Counted from the first letter of the stretch, positions 26,568 through 34,604 are shown. The stretch: DNA of 50,274 bases from Alphaproteobacteria bacterium (GCA_013289445.1 JABCZZ010000010.1:1-50274), one strand, 5' to 3'. The notes: generated from the letters alone by a model not told the origin. Numbers and translations: made by a program.

Positions 26568-27698
26568 ATGAAGCCTGTCTTGGCAAGCGTCAGTTTTCCA
26601 TCGGAAAGGGAAGTAGAGGTACTGCTTCATAACCGCTGGACGGTGCATGAGGTGGAGGATATCAGGCAGCTGCTTAAGGATATTGGCCTGAAGAACATCA
26701 ACCGCATCACGGTGGATGGAAGTGATCTTAAAGAAGTGGATCTTTCTGCCGCATGGATGATGGTGGAATTTGGCCGTCTTCTTGCATCGCGCAACGTTGA
26801 GATCAACAGGCGCGGGATTAAAGAAGAACACCAGAGAATTTTTAGCATTATCAGAAGTCTGGAGACCATACCTTCAGAGCGTCAGCCCTATTTTGGCAGC
26901 GTGAGAGATCTGTTCGTGCATATCGGAAAAGCGAGCCTTATAGCCGCGCAAAGCCTGGTCGATTTGCAGATGTTTTTCGGCAGGTTCTGCATCACGGTGC
27001 TGGGTACGATTAAAAATCCCGCCCGATTGCGTTTTCGAAGTGTCGTTTATCATATTAACGAAATAGGTCTGCGTGCGATACCGATTGTGTCGCTGCTTGC
27101 CTTCCTCATCAGCATTGTCTTGGGCTATCAGGGCGCTGTGCAGCTTAACCGCTTCGGCGCCAATATATTCACTATCAATCTGGTGTCGATCTCGCTGCTG
27201 CGGGAAATGGCGGTAATTATTACGGCTATTATCGTGGCAGGCCGCTCAGGCAGCGCGTTTGCCGCCAAGATCGGTGTCATGAAAATAAACCAGGAAATCG
27301 ATGCGCTCTCTACTTTCGGGCTTGACCCATTCGACCTGCTGATTATGCCCCGGATACTGGGTATTCTGATCGCATTGCCTGCTCTTACGCTGATTGCAGA
27401 TTTCGTAGGGCTGGTTGGCACGATGTTCATTTGCAGTCAGATGTTGCATATATCCCCTGCCGAGTTCCTAAGCCGTTTGCATGAGTCGGTATCGCTCAGC
27501 ACCTTTGCCATAGGCCTTGTCAAAGCGCCTTTCTTCGCGTTGTTAATTGGCATAACAGGCTGCCAGCAGGGGCTTGAAGTTAAAAGTTCTTCCGAGGAGG
27601 TTGGTATGCGCACCACTACAGCGGTTGTGCAATCCATCTTCCTCATCATACTGGCGGATGCGGCGTTCTCGATACTGTTTACATGGATGGGAATATGA
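26568..27698 (+). CDS. mlaE: MlaE-family lipid ABC permease with N-terminal STAS domain
   Basis: This 376-residue inner-membrane permease belongs to an Mla-type phospholipid transporter. Residues about 1-110 form a STAS/anti-sigma-antagonist-like domain (INRITVDGSDLKEVDLSAAW), which in other species is the separate MlaB. Residues about 115-376 are the MlaE permease, with helices such as IPIVSLLAFLISIVLGYQGA and AVIITAIIVAGRSGSAFAAK, the conserved MlaE segment near the coupling helix. STAS-MlaE fusion is common in Alphaproteobacteria. It starts the operon mlaE-mlaF-mlaD-lipoprotein, with an ATGA overlap at the next gene. The operon probably moves lipids between membranes; direction is unknown here. 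MlaC and MlaA genes are absent from the window. Confidence 0.92.
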   Translation: MKPVLASVSFPSEREVEVLLHNRWTVHEVEDIRQLLKDIGLKNINRITVDGSDLKEVDLSAAWMMVEFGRLLASRNVEINRRGIKEEHQRIFSIIRSLETIPSERQPYFGSVRDLFVHIGKASLIAAQSLVDLQMFFGRFCITVLGTIKNPARLRFRSVVYHINEIGLRAIPIVSLLAFLISIVLGYQGAVQLNRFGANIFTINLVSISLLREMAVIITAIIVAGRSGSAFAAKIGVMKINQEIDALSTFGLDPFDLLIMPRILGILIALPALTLIADFVGLVGTMFICSQMLHISPAEFLSRLHESVSLSTFAIGLVKAPFFALLIGITGCQQGLEVKSSSEEVGMRTTTAVVQSIFLIILADAAFSILFTWMGI

Positions 27699-28456
27699 AC
27701 GCTCCTGTTATCGAAGTGCGCGGCCTCGTCAATATGTTTGGTAATCAGGTGGTACATGACGGCCTTGATTTCTCGGTCAGAAGAGGGGAGATCATGGGCA
27801 TTGTCGGCGGCTCAGGCGCTGGAAAATCGGTGCTGCTGCGCTCCATTATAGGCCTGCAGCGCCCTAAATCAGGGGCGATACTTGTAGAAGGGCGAGACAT
27901 AACCCGCATGAATACCTGGGAGTTACTGGAAGTGCAGAAACTCTGGGGCGTGCTATTTCAGAGCGGCGCACTTTTTTCTTCACTGACGCTGAGACAGAAT
28001 GTCGCTCTGCCTTTACAGGAATGCCTGAAGGTGTCGCACAGGTTGGCGGACGAGTTGGGACGGGTAAAAATTAATCTCGTCGGACTGCCGCCGGATGCCT
28101 GCAACAAATATCCGGGCGAATTATCGGGTGGCATGGTCAAGCGTGCTGGTCTGGCACGCGCTCTGGCGCTCGATCCCAAAGTATTGTTTCTCGATGAACC
28201 GACGGCGGGCTTAGATCCGATCTCGGCGGATGCGTTTGACAAGCTCATCCACGGGCTTTCGCGCAGTCTTGATCTGGCCATTGTCATGATTACACATGAC
28301 TTAAATAGTCTATATTCCATTTGCGACCGTATTGCCGTGCTTGTTGACAAAAAGATACGGATTGGCACGCTAGAAGAACATTTGCGCGACAGCCATCCAT
28401 GGATACGCGAATATTTCCATGGCGAACGTTCCAACGCGTTACTTACGAAAGGATAA
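27695..28456 (+). CDS. mlaF: MlaF-like ABC transporter ATPase
   Basis: This 253-residue ATPase energises the Mla-type transporter. It has Walker A GGSGAGKS (38-45), Q-loop in WGVLFQSGALFSS, signature LSGGMVKRAGLARAL, Walker B VLFLDEPTAGLDP and the H-loop MITHDLNSL. LSGGM is characteristic of MlaF-type ATPases. I place the start at ATG 27695, which overlaps the permease stop in ATGA and has GGATGGGA upstream; an ATG 12 bases earlier (27683) is possible. It is the second gene of the operon. The C-terminal end (HPWIREYFHGERS) also matches MlaF. Confidence 0.94.
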   Translation: MNAPVIEVRGLVNMFGNQVVHDGLDFSVRRGEIMGIVGGSGAGKSVLLRSIIGLQRPKSGAILVEGRDITRMNTWELLEVQKLWGVLFQSGALFSSLTLRQNVALPLQECLKVSHRLADELGRVKINLVGLPPDACNKYPGELSGGMVKRAGLARALALDPKVLFLDEPTAGLDPISADAFDKLIHGLSRSLDLAIVMITHDLNSLYSICDRIAVLVDKKIRIGTLEEHLRDSHPWIREYFHGERSNALLTKG

Positions 28457-28462
28457 ACGACA

Positions 28463-29203
28463 ATGGAACAGGACAATTATTATCTGAGGGTCGGCTTGTT
28501 TGTTACCGCCATGATCCTTCTGGGAGTTTTTTCTATCAGCTGGCTTTCGATTAACCAGCACAAAGAGCCCTACACAACCTATGCCATTTATTTCAGCGGC
28601 TCGGTGGATGGTTTGAGCTTGGGTTCACCCATCCGGCTCAAGGGTATTACGGTGGGCAGCGTCAAAGACATTTCTTTTTCTCCGGATAAGGATCTGGTCA
28701 AGGTGCTCGTAAGCGTTATGGAGAATGCGCCTGTGCGCAATGATACCGTGGCGTCCATGCAGCTGGCGGGTATCACGGGCACGTCGTTTATTGCCCTGCA
28801 GAATACCGGTAATGACCCTTCGCCAAAGAAGTCCCAGCAAGGTGAGGATTATCCGGTTATCCCTTCCACACCTTCGTCGCTGGACAAAGTATTCGCAACG
28901 ATTCCCGATCTGGTTGAGGAACTTAAAAAACTGAGCGTAAGAGGGGAAGTGTTGCTGAGCGATGATAACGTTGCTGAAGTCAACCGGACGCTCAAGTCTA
29001 TCGATGATTCTGCCAAAGCGTTGCAGTCTCTGCTGGGTGGGTCAGGCACGCAATCGGCAGCCTCTGCTATGCTTGAGCTTAATGAAACGCTGATTGAAGC
29101 GAAGCTCACTCTGCGGGAAATCCGTATGCTTGCTCGCACGCTGCGTGAAGACCCTTCGATTATCATTCGTGGCACCGGCCATGAAGGAAAGGCTGTACCA
29201 TGA
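28463..29203 (+). CDS. mlaD: MlaD-family MCE substrate-binding protein
   Basis: This 246-residue protein has an N-terminal membrane helix (VGLFVTAMILLGVFSISW) and one MCE domain (YAIYFSGSVDGLSLGSPIRL to SFIALQNTG, about residues 38-115). A C-terminal helical tail of about 110 residues follows, of a kind that can form an extended bundle. MCE proteins hold the lipid in the periplasm between the permease and its partners. AAAGGA precedes the ATG, and the stop overlaps the start of the auxiliary lipoprotein gene. Its length lies between E. coli MlaD (183 residues) and longer tunnel-forming MCE proteins. Confidence 0.93.
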   Translation: MEQDNYYLRVGLFVTAMILLGVFSISWLSINQHKEPYTTYAIYFSGSVDGLSLGSPIRLKGITVGSVKDISFSPDKDLVKVLVSVMENAPVRNDTVASMQLAGITGTSFIALQNTGNDPSPKKSQQGEDYPVIPSTPSSLDKVFATIPDLVEELKKLSVRGEVLLSDDNVAEVNRTLKSIDDSAKALQSLLGGSGTQSAASAMLELNETLIEAKLTLREIRMLARTLREDPSIIIRGTGHEGKAVP

Positions 29204-29817
29204 TGCGCTGCACTGGCTTTCTGCTTTGCTTTGCGTTCCTGCTTTCCTCCTGTGCACTTGCCACGCCAGTGGATACTGGAAAAGGCAATATGGTGACACT
29301 TGCGCCGCTGGCCAAAAACGAAATTTCCTGCACAAAGCATGTAAGAGGCGATATCATCGTCGCCTACCCGCTGATTCCGGAAGATCTGGATACTTACCGT
29401 ATTGCCATATTGGATAAAGGACGGCGTGATTATCTGGCCCATATGCGTTGGGCAGAATTTCTTCCGGGTATTATCCAGTCAACATTCGCCCAAAGCCTGA
29501 ACAGCGCCAATAGTTTTGGCAATGCCTTTACCGACGATGAGATCGTATCAGGCCATTGGCGGTTGCTGACGGAGGTAAGGCGGTTCGAGGTGGAATATGA
29601 CACCAACGAATTGCCTTTAAGGGCGGTCATTGAAATGCGGTTTGAACTTCGTGCTAGCGATAGCACAGGGATAAGAAAACAATTTGTTCTCTCGCAATCA
29701 ATCCCTATCCCGGCTAACAATGCAAATGCTATTGTGCAGGCATTCCGCGAAGGGTTCGGCAGCCTCCAGAACGCGCTGATTGCAAAACTGGCGGGCTGCG
29801 CATCACCTGACAAATAA
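29200..29817 (+). CDS. ABC-type transport auxiliary lipoprotein (PqiC-like)
   Basis: This 205-residue outer-membrane-type lipoprotein has a signal peptide with lipobox LSSC (C18). It then has the PqiC/ABC-transport-auxiliary domain, including YRIAILDKGRRDYLAHMRWA and GHWRLLTEVRRFEVEYD. Such proteins occur with MCE transport systems and are thought to link the inner-membrane complex with the outer membrane. It overlaps mlaD by ATGA and ends the operon. No terminator is obvious after it. Confidence 0.85.
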   Translation: MMRCTGFLLCFAFLLSSCALATPVDTGKGNMVTLAPLAKNEISCTKHVRGDIIVAYPLIPEDLDTYRIAILDKGRRDYLAHMRWAEFLPGIIQSTFAQSLNSANSFGNAFTDDEIVSGHWRLLTEVRRFEVEYDTNELPLRAVIEMRFELRASDSTGIRKQFVLSQSIPIPANNANAIVQAFREGFGSLQNALIAKLAGCASPDK

Positions 29818-29869
29818 ATGTATACTGGGGAGGAGGGAGTCTGCTGCGAACTCGTCTCCATTATAAAAA

Positions 29870-30142
29870 TTAACGATGAGGGCAACCAGGCCAACAACAG
29901 GGGCGGCGTTTTCCATCCCTTAGGCTGGAACAGCCCCACTCGATCCGACGGCTTCTGGTTTCTGCCTTTTTAGCCGACTCAATCCAACATATCCACTCGT
30001 TACGTGCGAGCGGCGTAATATCCTCCCAGACTGCTAGCGCTTTGGGGTCGGATCTAAGCGCTTTTTTTAAATCTGCGGACATTTTATGCACCACACCGTC
30101 AGAAATTTTTTGTGACATTGGGGCCTCTTCTGTTTTTGCCAT
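29870..30142 (-). CDS. YdeI/OmpD-associated family small protein
   Basis: This 90-residue protein matches the YdeI/OmpD-associated (bacteriocin-protection) family. DLKKALRSDPKALAVWEDI, PLARNEWICWIESAKKAETR and the C-terminal KRRPCCWPGCPHR with its CCxxxC run are typical. I start it at M30142 (MAKTEEAPM); a frame to 30340 adds a segment with unlikely composition. In Salmonella YdeI relatives confer polymyxin or bacteriocin resistance, but many family members have no known role. It stands alone and is convergent with the Mla operon. Confidence 0.82.
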   Translation of the reverse strand: MAKTEEAPMSQKISDGVVHKMSADLKKALRSDPKALAVWEDITPLARNEWICWIESAKKAETRSRRIEWGCSSLRDGKRRPCCWPGCPHR

Positions 30143-30345
30143 TATGCTGACCAGTGTAAATACTGGCGGGGGAGAGCAGCCTAACAATAGGCTATAACTG
30201 TTATCAGTAGCCATTTTTGTAAAGAACAACCAATAATCTACCCGTATTTCTACCCACAAACGCGCTGGATTTAGCCTTACTTTGCTGGAAGTTATTGGAT
30301 ATATATCCGGCATAGGGATAAAAAACAATATCAGGAGCAAAAATC

Positions 30346-30543
30346 ATGAAACGGATTCTCATTGCTGCAATAATCGCAGCATCACTTAACGGATGCTACC
30401 ATGAGTCTACTATTCCTTTAGGTAACGACATGATGGAAATAGACGTGTCTGCCGCGCCGGTATATGGTCGAGCGGGTGCTATGGATATGGCATTAAAACG
30501 AGCTGCAACGGCCACAATCAATGCTGGATACGAAAATTTATAG
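30346..30543 (+). CDS. Small lipoprotein, possibly truncated at the C terminus
   Basis: This 65-residue protein has a lipoprotein signal peptide (IAAIIAASLNGC, C17). Then IDVSAAP and MDMALKRAATATINAGYENL follow. The last segment looks like the start of a domain that in similar small lipoproteins continues after an ...RAAxxxxxxGYxxF... helix into a strand; here the frame ends at once. It may thus have lost its 3' end when the neighbouring integrative element decayed. AGGAG precedes the ATG. The following 249 bp (30544-30792) belong to the element remnant. Function unknown. Confidence 0.6.
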   Translation: MKRILIAAIIAASLNGCYHESTIPLGNDMMEIDVSAAPVYGRAGAMDMALKRAATATINAGYENL

Positions 30544-30644
30544 TGACAAATAACAATGGATGGAATGAATCAACCCTATCAGGTGGCTCTTACGGTATAT
30601 GTTGGAGGTGTAGGGCAGTTCTTTGTGGTGATGTCCCCTCCTTT

Positions 30645-30785
30645 TCCCCTTGGCTTTCCCTCTTGATAAGTACTTTCTTTGCAAGGGCTTGTAGAGAATG
30701 TATATTAGTGTTTTCCCTTCCAGTTTCCCGTGATTTTATATGCTTTCCCACATTCCCATTCCCTATAGCGCGGGAAAAGGGGAAA
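30645..30785. repeat. Iteron-like TTTCCC repeats
   Basis: TTTCCC occurs at 30645, 30657, 30714, 30724 and 30744. Near-copies ATTCCC start at 30752 and 30758, and inverted GGGAAA at 30772 and 30780. Several spacings are 10-12 bases, about one helical turn. The run lies just past the ATPase remnant of the element and may have been a protein-binding or replication region. Confidence 0.5.
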
Positions 30786-30792
30786 AGTGGTT

Positions 30793-31422
30793 TTATTTGT
30801 CTGTGCATGTAATGCGTCCTTCCTCTTTTGCTTTTTGGATTAATCGGCCTACCTGACTCTTTTTTAACCCAACTTCTTGCCCAATATCCATCAGTGAAAG
30901 CCCTAAATTTTTTAGCTCGATGATTTGTTCATATCGGGCATCCTTAAGCTCTTTCACCGTCCATAATGCCTTACCATCTATGGTACGCAGGCTGGCTTCA
31001 AACGGTTCGGCTTCCTGCCCAAAGAACTCACGTGATTTCTCATAATGCACCTCAAACCGTGTGCCATCTTCTGCAGGGCTGTAATCAGAGGGACGCTTGA
31101 GGGATATAACCGTAGTTAGGATATCTTCCCGGCGCGATGTACCCCTCTGCTTATCATTCTTACCTGCATGGTGGACAAACAATACGGCGATACCCCTTGT
31201 TCTAAGATTTAATACCCATTGCTGCACTGGTAGCCAGCTTTCCGCTTCATTCTCTTTTCCACTGCGGCACAGGGTGCTGAGGTTATCAAGAATTAGCAAC
31301 TCTACCCCTTCCATATGTTCTTCAATCAATGCTTGCCCTTGAGAGGTTGCAAGGTCAGGGATGCCATCAAAACCTTGCAAATCTGGGGTAATGATGCGGA
31401 GATAATCAGGATCAGGTAGCCT
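30793..31422 (-). pseudogene. AAA/RecA-like ATPase, N-terminal half missing
   Basis: About 209 in-frame codons are left of a RepA/AAA_25-type ATPase common in integrated elements. Walker B (ELLILDNLSTL) is present, followed by the sensor-like AVLFVHHAGKNDKQRGTSR and a C-terminal helix-turn-helix (LSLMDIGQEVGLKKSQVGRL). The Walker A half is missing. Upstream the frame stays open only to about 31422, where a TAG lies across the integrase fragment. YLRIITPDLQGFDGIPDL is thus native ATPase sequence without a native start. The 3' part of this gene overlaps the truncated integrase by 11 bp, marking a deletion junction. Confidence 0.82.
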
Positions 31423-31879
31423 CTATCGCTTCCACTACATCAGGGATGGTTATATCCAAAATAGGCAAGTCACCAATCTTGGTAAATATATGCTGTTCCA
31501 TACGTGCAAGACATTGCTTGCGGTACTTCTCGTTTAGGCCATCTTCCTTTAGCTCTAGCCAGCGGCGAGCGATTTTCTCAAAGGTATTTGCACCCTCATG
31601 CGCTTTACGTAGTTTCTGGAGTTTCTTTTCACGAGTGGGGTGTTTTCCAGCCTTTAAAAGTTCGCTCGCTTTATCACGGTCTTTTCTGGCATCTGAAAGT
31701 GAAAGTGTAGGATATTTGCCAAGCGCACGCATCTGCTCTTTGCCCTGATAGCGGTAACGATAACGCCACAGCTTGCTACCAGTAGGAGAGACTTCAAGGC
31801 ACAGGCCGCCAGCATCAGCGACACGATAAACTGTAGGCTTTGGTTTCAGATGCTTAATAGCTAGTTCGGTAAGTGCCAT
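31412..31879 (-). pseudogene. P4-type tyrosine integrase, truncated before catalytic domain
   Basis: This 155-codon fragment holds the N-terminal arm-binding domain (DUF4102: LTELAIKHLKPKPTVYRVAD, YRYQGKEQMRALGKYP) and the start of the core-binding SAM-like domain (FEKIARRWLELK). It ends VEAIEAT and stops. The catalytic domain with R..H-R..Y is missing, so the protein cannot recombine DNA. I start it at ATG 31879 (MALTELAI) with AGGA upstream. The intact enzyme would be about 400 residues. Its 5' end faces the tRNA-Ser 3' end, the usual arrangement for tRNA-targeting integrases. Confidence 0.88.
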
Positions 31880-31934
31880 GAGTAGAATTCCTATGGAAGT
31901 TTCTACTCGCAAATCTACTCGTATTGTGGGTAGA
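31880..31934. repeat. TCTACTC repeats at the integrase start (arm-type sites?)
   Basis: TCTACTCG occurs at 31902 and 31914. GAGTAGA (inverted) lies at 31880 and a related GGGTAGAT at about 31926. They lie directly before the integrase fragment and resemble arm-type binding sites or autoregulatory sites of P4-type integrases. The family assignment of these sites is inference. Confidence 0.45.
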
Positions 31935-32000
31935 TTTCAATAAATCTCTATGGAACGCTCTGGATAGACAATTTGCGTTTAAGCTAGGATGGCAGGTGTT

Positions 32001-32020
32001 TTTCTGGATTTTTCTGGATT
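32001..32020. repeat. Tandem 10-bp repeat TTTCTGGATT x2
   Basis: Two exact copies of TTTCTGGATT stand head to tail 17 bp beyond the 3' end of tRNA-Ser. Such short repeats near a tRNA attachment site can be relics of integrase binding or of replication slippage. Confidence 0.5.
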
Positions 32021-32036
32021 ACACTGAACCAGTAAT

Positions 32037-32126
32037 TGGCGGAGGGGAGAGGATTCGAACCTCCGGTACGTGTTACCGTACACACACTTTCCAGGCGTGC
32101 GCCTTAAACCACTCGGCCACCCCTCC
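32037..32126 (-). tRNA. tRNA-Ser (anticodon GGA)
   Basis: Reading leftward, the gene starts GGAGGGGTGGCCGAGTGG and ends CCCCTCC-GCCA. The acceptor stem GGAGGGG/CCCCTCC is perfect, the D-arm, long variable arm (GTGTGTACGGTAACACGTACCG region) and T-loop GGTTCGAATCC are typical of a class II serine tRNA, and the anticodon loop CTGGAAA gives GGA. The 3' CCA is encoded. It reads UCC and UCU codons. It lies beside the integrative-element remnant and was probably its attachment site. A 7-bp inverted repeat ATGTTGC-N5-GCAACAT (32132-32150) lies just before its 5' end. Confidence 0.97.
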
Positions 32127-32239
32127 GTACCATGTTGCGTTATGCAACATTTAATCTTCGCGCTCAAGCGTCGCGCAGGCTGGCACTCGACCACCCCGCT
32201 ATTGTGAGGCTTGCCAAATGTCAGAAGACAGCTAAAAAG

Positions 32240-32698
32240 TCAACTTTTCTCGCCATAAAGCATATCGGCACGCTGCGTAAAGGCACTGACCATTTTTGCC
32301 GAAGCCTTTTCAAACAGCATCCCGATGATGGAATCCAGAAGTTTTGAGCGAAACTGGAATGCGAGGGTAAGTGAAATATCCGTCCCCTTGGGCTTGGCAG
32401 GGTTAAACTTCCAATGATTCTCTAGCCGTTCAAAAGGCCCCTGCACCAGATCAACTTCGATGAATCCATCGTCCTGCGGGCTCGTAGGGCGCCGGTAGGT
32501 CACTTCCGAGACATAGCTCTCTGTAATGTACTTGAAGCTGATGACGAGCTCGGCGCGCAGGCGCCCGTCGCCGCGCTCCAGTATCCTTGCGGCTCTGCAC
32601 CAGGGCAGGAATTCCGGGTAGCGCTCGATAGCAATCACCAGATCAAAAAGCTGCTGCGGCGAATAGGGTGAATGCTGTGTGTCGTGATAGTTATGCAT
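32240..32698 (-). CDS. RatA/Coq10-family START-like protein
   Basis: This 152-residue protein belongs to the RatA/COQ10 START-like family: YSPQQLFDLVIAIERYPEFLPWCRAARIL at the N terminus and KLLDSIIGMLFEKASAKMVSAF as the long C-terminal helix. In mitochondria and Alphaproteobacteria Coq10-type proteins bind ubiquinone and support respiration; E. coli RatA was reported to inhibit 70S assembly. The alphaproteobacterial setting favours the ubiquinone role (inference). It stands between tRNA-Ser and the unknown 573-residue gene on the same strand, 45 bp from the latter. Confidence 0.88.
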   Translation of the reverse strand: MHNYHDTQHSPYSPQQLFDLVIAIERYPEFLPWCRAARILERGDGRLRAELVISFKYITESYVSEVTYRRPTSPQDDGFIEVDLVQGPFERLENHWKFNPAKPKGTDISLTLAFQFRSKLLDSIIGMLFEKASAKMVSAFTQRADMLYGEKS

Positions 32699-32743
32699 GC
32701 CACATAATTAACCTGCACGTCCTCCGATGGGAATAGGGAAATT

Positions 32744-34465
32744 CTAAGAGGCGCCCAGCGCAACGCCCTGCGAAGGCATGGCGGCTTTTTCCTGATGCGA
32801 GGCCGGGCGCTGCAACCCCGCAAGCACAGGGGATTTTTTCAGGTCATCGTTAGCAAAAATTTTGGTTGCAGTGTCTTGGTCTTTTTCTGTTTCAGCAGCC
32901 AATGCAGTTTTAGCGGCTCCTTCAGGCAGGGAGATATGATGATAGCGGTATAGATCGGTTGCGAGCTGGGTGTAAATCTGGCTCATCTCAGGCACTTTGT
33001 CTTTAAAATGCTCTTTGATGGAGGCGGCGGTCTCGATAATGAGCTGCGGCAGTTTCTCGCGCGGCACTCTGGCAAGCCCGTCAGTGATGTGGGCGTTGAG
33101 TTCTTCCATGTTCATGACTTTGGAGCCAAACGGTGCAAAAATACGGATAACTAACCCGCCCATGAACAATACGCCGCCGGTGACACCAAACCAGTCACGC
33201 GTTACTGTACCTGCTTTGCTGCCAAAAATTTTCCATTGGGGTAGAATAATACGTCGTGTCCTGTAACGGTCATAGGCGATAGTAGCAGCGGCTACGGCCT
33301 CGGTCGCCGAGCTGATGCGAAATAATACTTTTTCACGCATCGTATCCACCCAGGTGTGCGGCTTGGGATCAAAAGGATCGGGCACTTTAGAGAAGAACGC
33401 TACGGTTTTTCCTATCAGATAGGCAAGACCGGCGCGGCCAGTGAACTGATCTTCATAGTTATAAGCGATGCCAAAACGGCTGCGTTCGATAGGCTTGCCA
33501 TCCGGTCCATTGATGGGCTTGCCCAGCGGATCGGTTTTGTAGATAGGTTTGCCTTCAGGAGTCTTCTTGGTGTAGATGGACTTCCATTTGTCCAGTTTCA
33601 TCGGGAAGGCAAGTGCGGTGGCGCCGATATAACGCAGGCCGATTTCACCCACCGTCACTGAATTACGCTGCATGAAGTCGCGGAATTTCTGATCGTAGGA
33701 TCTGGGTTTAGGCGGCTCTTTGCGCAAAGGCGCGCGTTTTTCTTCGGGAGCGGGTAGTGCGGTTTCCGGAAGATAAAGCGCCAGCTTTTTATTGAAATTT
33801 TCTTTCAGCCAACGCAACTGATGCGGGTCGGCGATTTTTTCTGCGCCAAAGGCGATGTTGGTCAGGTTGGCACCGATATTGGCGCTGGCAAACATGCCGG
33901 TGGCCACGTCAAACCCTTTTTTCTCAAAATTACCTTTGGAGGTATCAGTAAATTTGGTGTTGGGCATTTCCGCTTTGATCTCGCCAACGAGTTTCCTCAT
34001 GGCGTTTTCGGAGAGTGCCTTGCCTCCGCTGCGTTTTGCGTATTCAGCACCGATATAGGCCTCACCGTCTTTGGTGATAGAGGCCGCTAACAGCGAAGAG
34101 GTAAGCTGCAGTGCCTGACCAACCATGCTAAGGTTGCCGCGCCATACCCAGGGCCTGAACTCATGTTTGGGTTGCGGGAGTATGAGTTTGTCGCCGCGCG
34201 ATTCCAGCGCAGTGACGATGTCCTGCTGCGATTTATCACCTCGCGCAATGATAACCGGGCGGCCGTTGATTTCCGATTCGCCGACGATTTCCTGACCGAG
34301 CGTGCCCGTCAGAAAGTCACGGATATTGTCTTTGTTGGTTTTGTATCCGACCTGCGAGAAAGTATCATCGCTTAGGTGATAAAATGAGAGATTACCCTCA
34401 GGCTGCGGAGAAAATTCGACGGAAGCAATCGCCGATCTCTTGGTTTGGTTAATATACGTAGCCAT
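32744..34465 (-). CDS. Unrecognised 573-residue protein
   Basis: I recognise no family. There is no signal peptide; it begins MATYINQTKRSAIASVEFSP. Residues about 1-100 look alpha/beta; the middle is Lys/Pro-rich (APEEKRAPLRKEPPKPRSYD). Near residues 290-340 a GKP-rich loop GKPIYKTDPLGKPINGPDGK shows an internal GKPI repeat. A hydrophobic segment GVTGGVLFMGGLVIRIFAPFG at about 447 could be a membrane helix. The C-terminal half is helical and ends in Ala/Gln-rich sequence. Two strong palindromes lie upstream in the spacer. The start at 34465 is the first in-frame ATG; no strong ribosome binding site is visible. Possibly an inner-membrane-associated or secreted protein; no function is proposed. 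Confidence 0.75.
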   Translation of the reverse strand: MATYINQTKRSAIASVEFSPQPEGNLSFYHLSDDTFSQVGYKTNKDNIRDFLTGTLGQEIVGESEINGRPVIIARGDKSQQDIVTALESRGDKLILPQPKHEFRPWVWRGNLSMVGQALQLTSSLLAASITKDGEAYIGAEYAKRSGGKALSENAMRKLVGEIKAEMPNTKFTDTSKGNFEKKGFDVATGMFASANIGANLTNIAFGAEKIADPHQLRWLKENFNKKLALYLPETALPAPEEKRAPLRKEPPKPRSYDQKFRDFMQRNSVTVGEIGLRYIGATALAFPMKLDKWKSIYTKKTPEGKPIYKTDPLGKPINGPDGKPIERSRFGIAYNYEDQFTGRAGLAYLIGKTVAFFSKVPDPFDPKPHTWVDTMREKVLFRISSATEAVAAATIAYDRYRTRRIILPQWKIFGSKAGTVTRDWFGVTGGVLFMGGLVIRIFAPFGSKVMNMEELNAHITDGLARVPREKLPQLIIETAASIKEHFKDKVPEMSQIYTQLATDLYRYHHISLPEGAAKTALAAETEKDQDTATKIFANDDLKKSPVLAGLQRPASHQEKAAMPSQGVALGAS

Positions 34466-34498
34466 CGACTCGCCGCCTGATTATTGCAAATGCATTAA

Positions 34499-34519
34499 GG
34501 TACTATAATTTATAGTACC
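34499..34519. promoter_or_regulatory. Palindrome GGTACTATA-N3-TATAGTACC
   Basis: Perfect 9-bp arms separated by ATT lie 33 bp upstream of the unknown 573-residue gene (which reads leftward). The position and symmetry suggest an operator for a dimeric repressor; it shares TACTATA/TATAGTA words with the spacers near hxlR and adc. No regulator is adjacent. Confidence 0.5.
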
Positions 34520-34580
34520 ATCCGGAACGTGCCAGACAACCTAAGACTATGATACGCCGCAAAATTTAACAAAACTGTAA

Positions 34581-34604
34581 CAATAGATAAAATTGTATCT
34601 ATTG
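34581..34604. repeat. Palindrome CAATAGATA-N6-TATCTATTG
   Basis: Perfect 9-bp arms with a 6-bp spacer lie in the 173-bp spacer before the unknown gene and just after the ELM1-family gene (end 34639). It may be a terminator-like hairpin for that gene or a second operator; no T-run follows on either strand. Confidence 0.45.

Larger units (their letters stand above)
30544..32036. mobile_element. Decayed integrative element beside tRNA-Ser
   Basis: This stretch lies directly downstream of the tRNA-Ser 3' end and contains a P4-type integrase fragment, an AAA ATPase fragment, repeated TCTACTC sites next to the integrase start, and TTTCCC repeats at the far end. Integrative elements often sit at the 3' end of tRNA genes. 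I found no second copy of the tRNA 3' end, so the distal att site was lost or lies elsewhere; the 30544 boundary is approximate. Confidence 0.72.

Noticed and set aside
29818..29860. Second copy of the tRNA-Ser 3' end as distal attachment site
   Set aside because: GGGGAGGAGGG...GCGAACTCG only loosely resembles the tRNA end; no run of identity is long enough to call an att site.
30640..30790. CRISPR array
   Set aside because: The TTTCCC units are only six bases with irregular spacing, no repeat-spacer structure, and no cas genes in the window.
31924..32154. 76-codon plus-strand frame over tRNA-Ser
   Set aside because: It runs antisense through the tRNA and its flanks, and has no ribosome binding site or family similarity.
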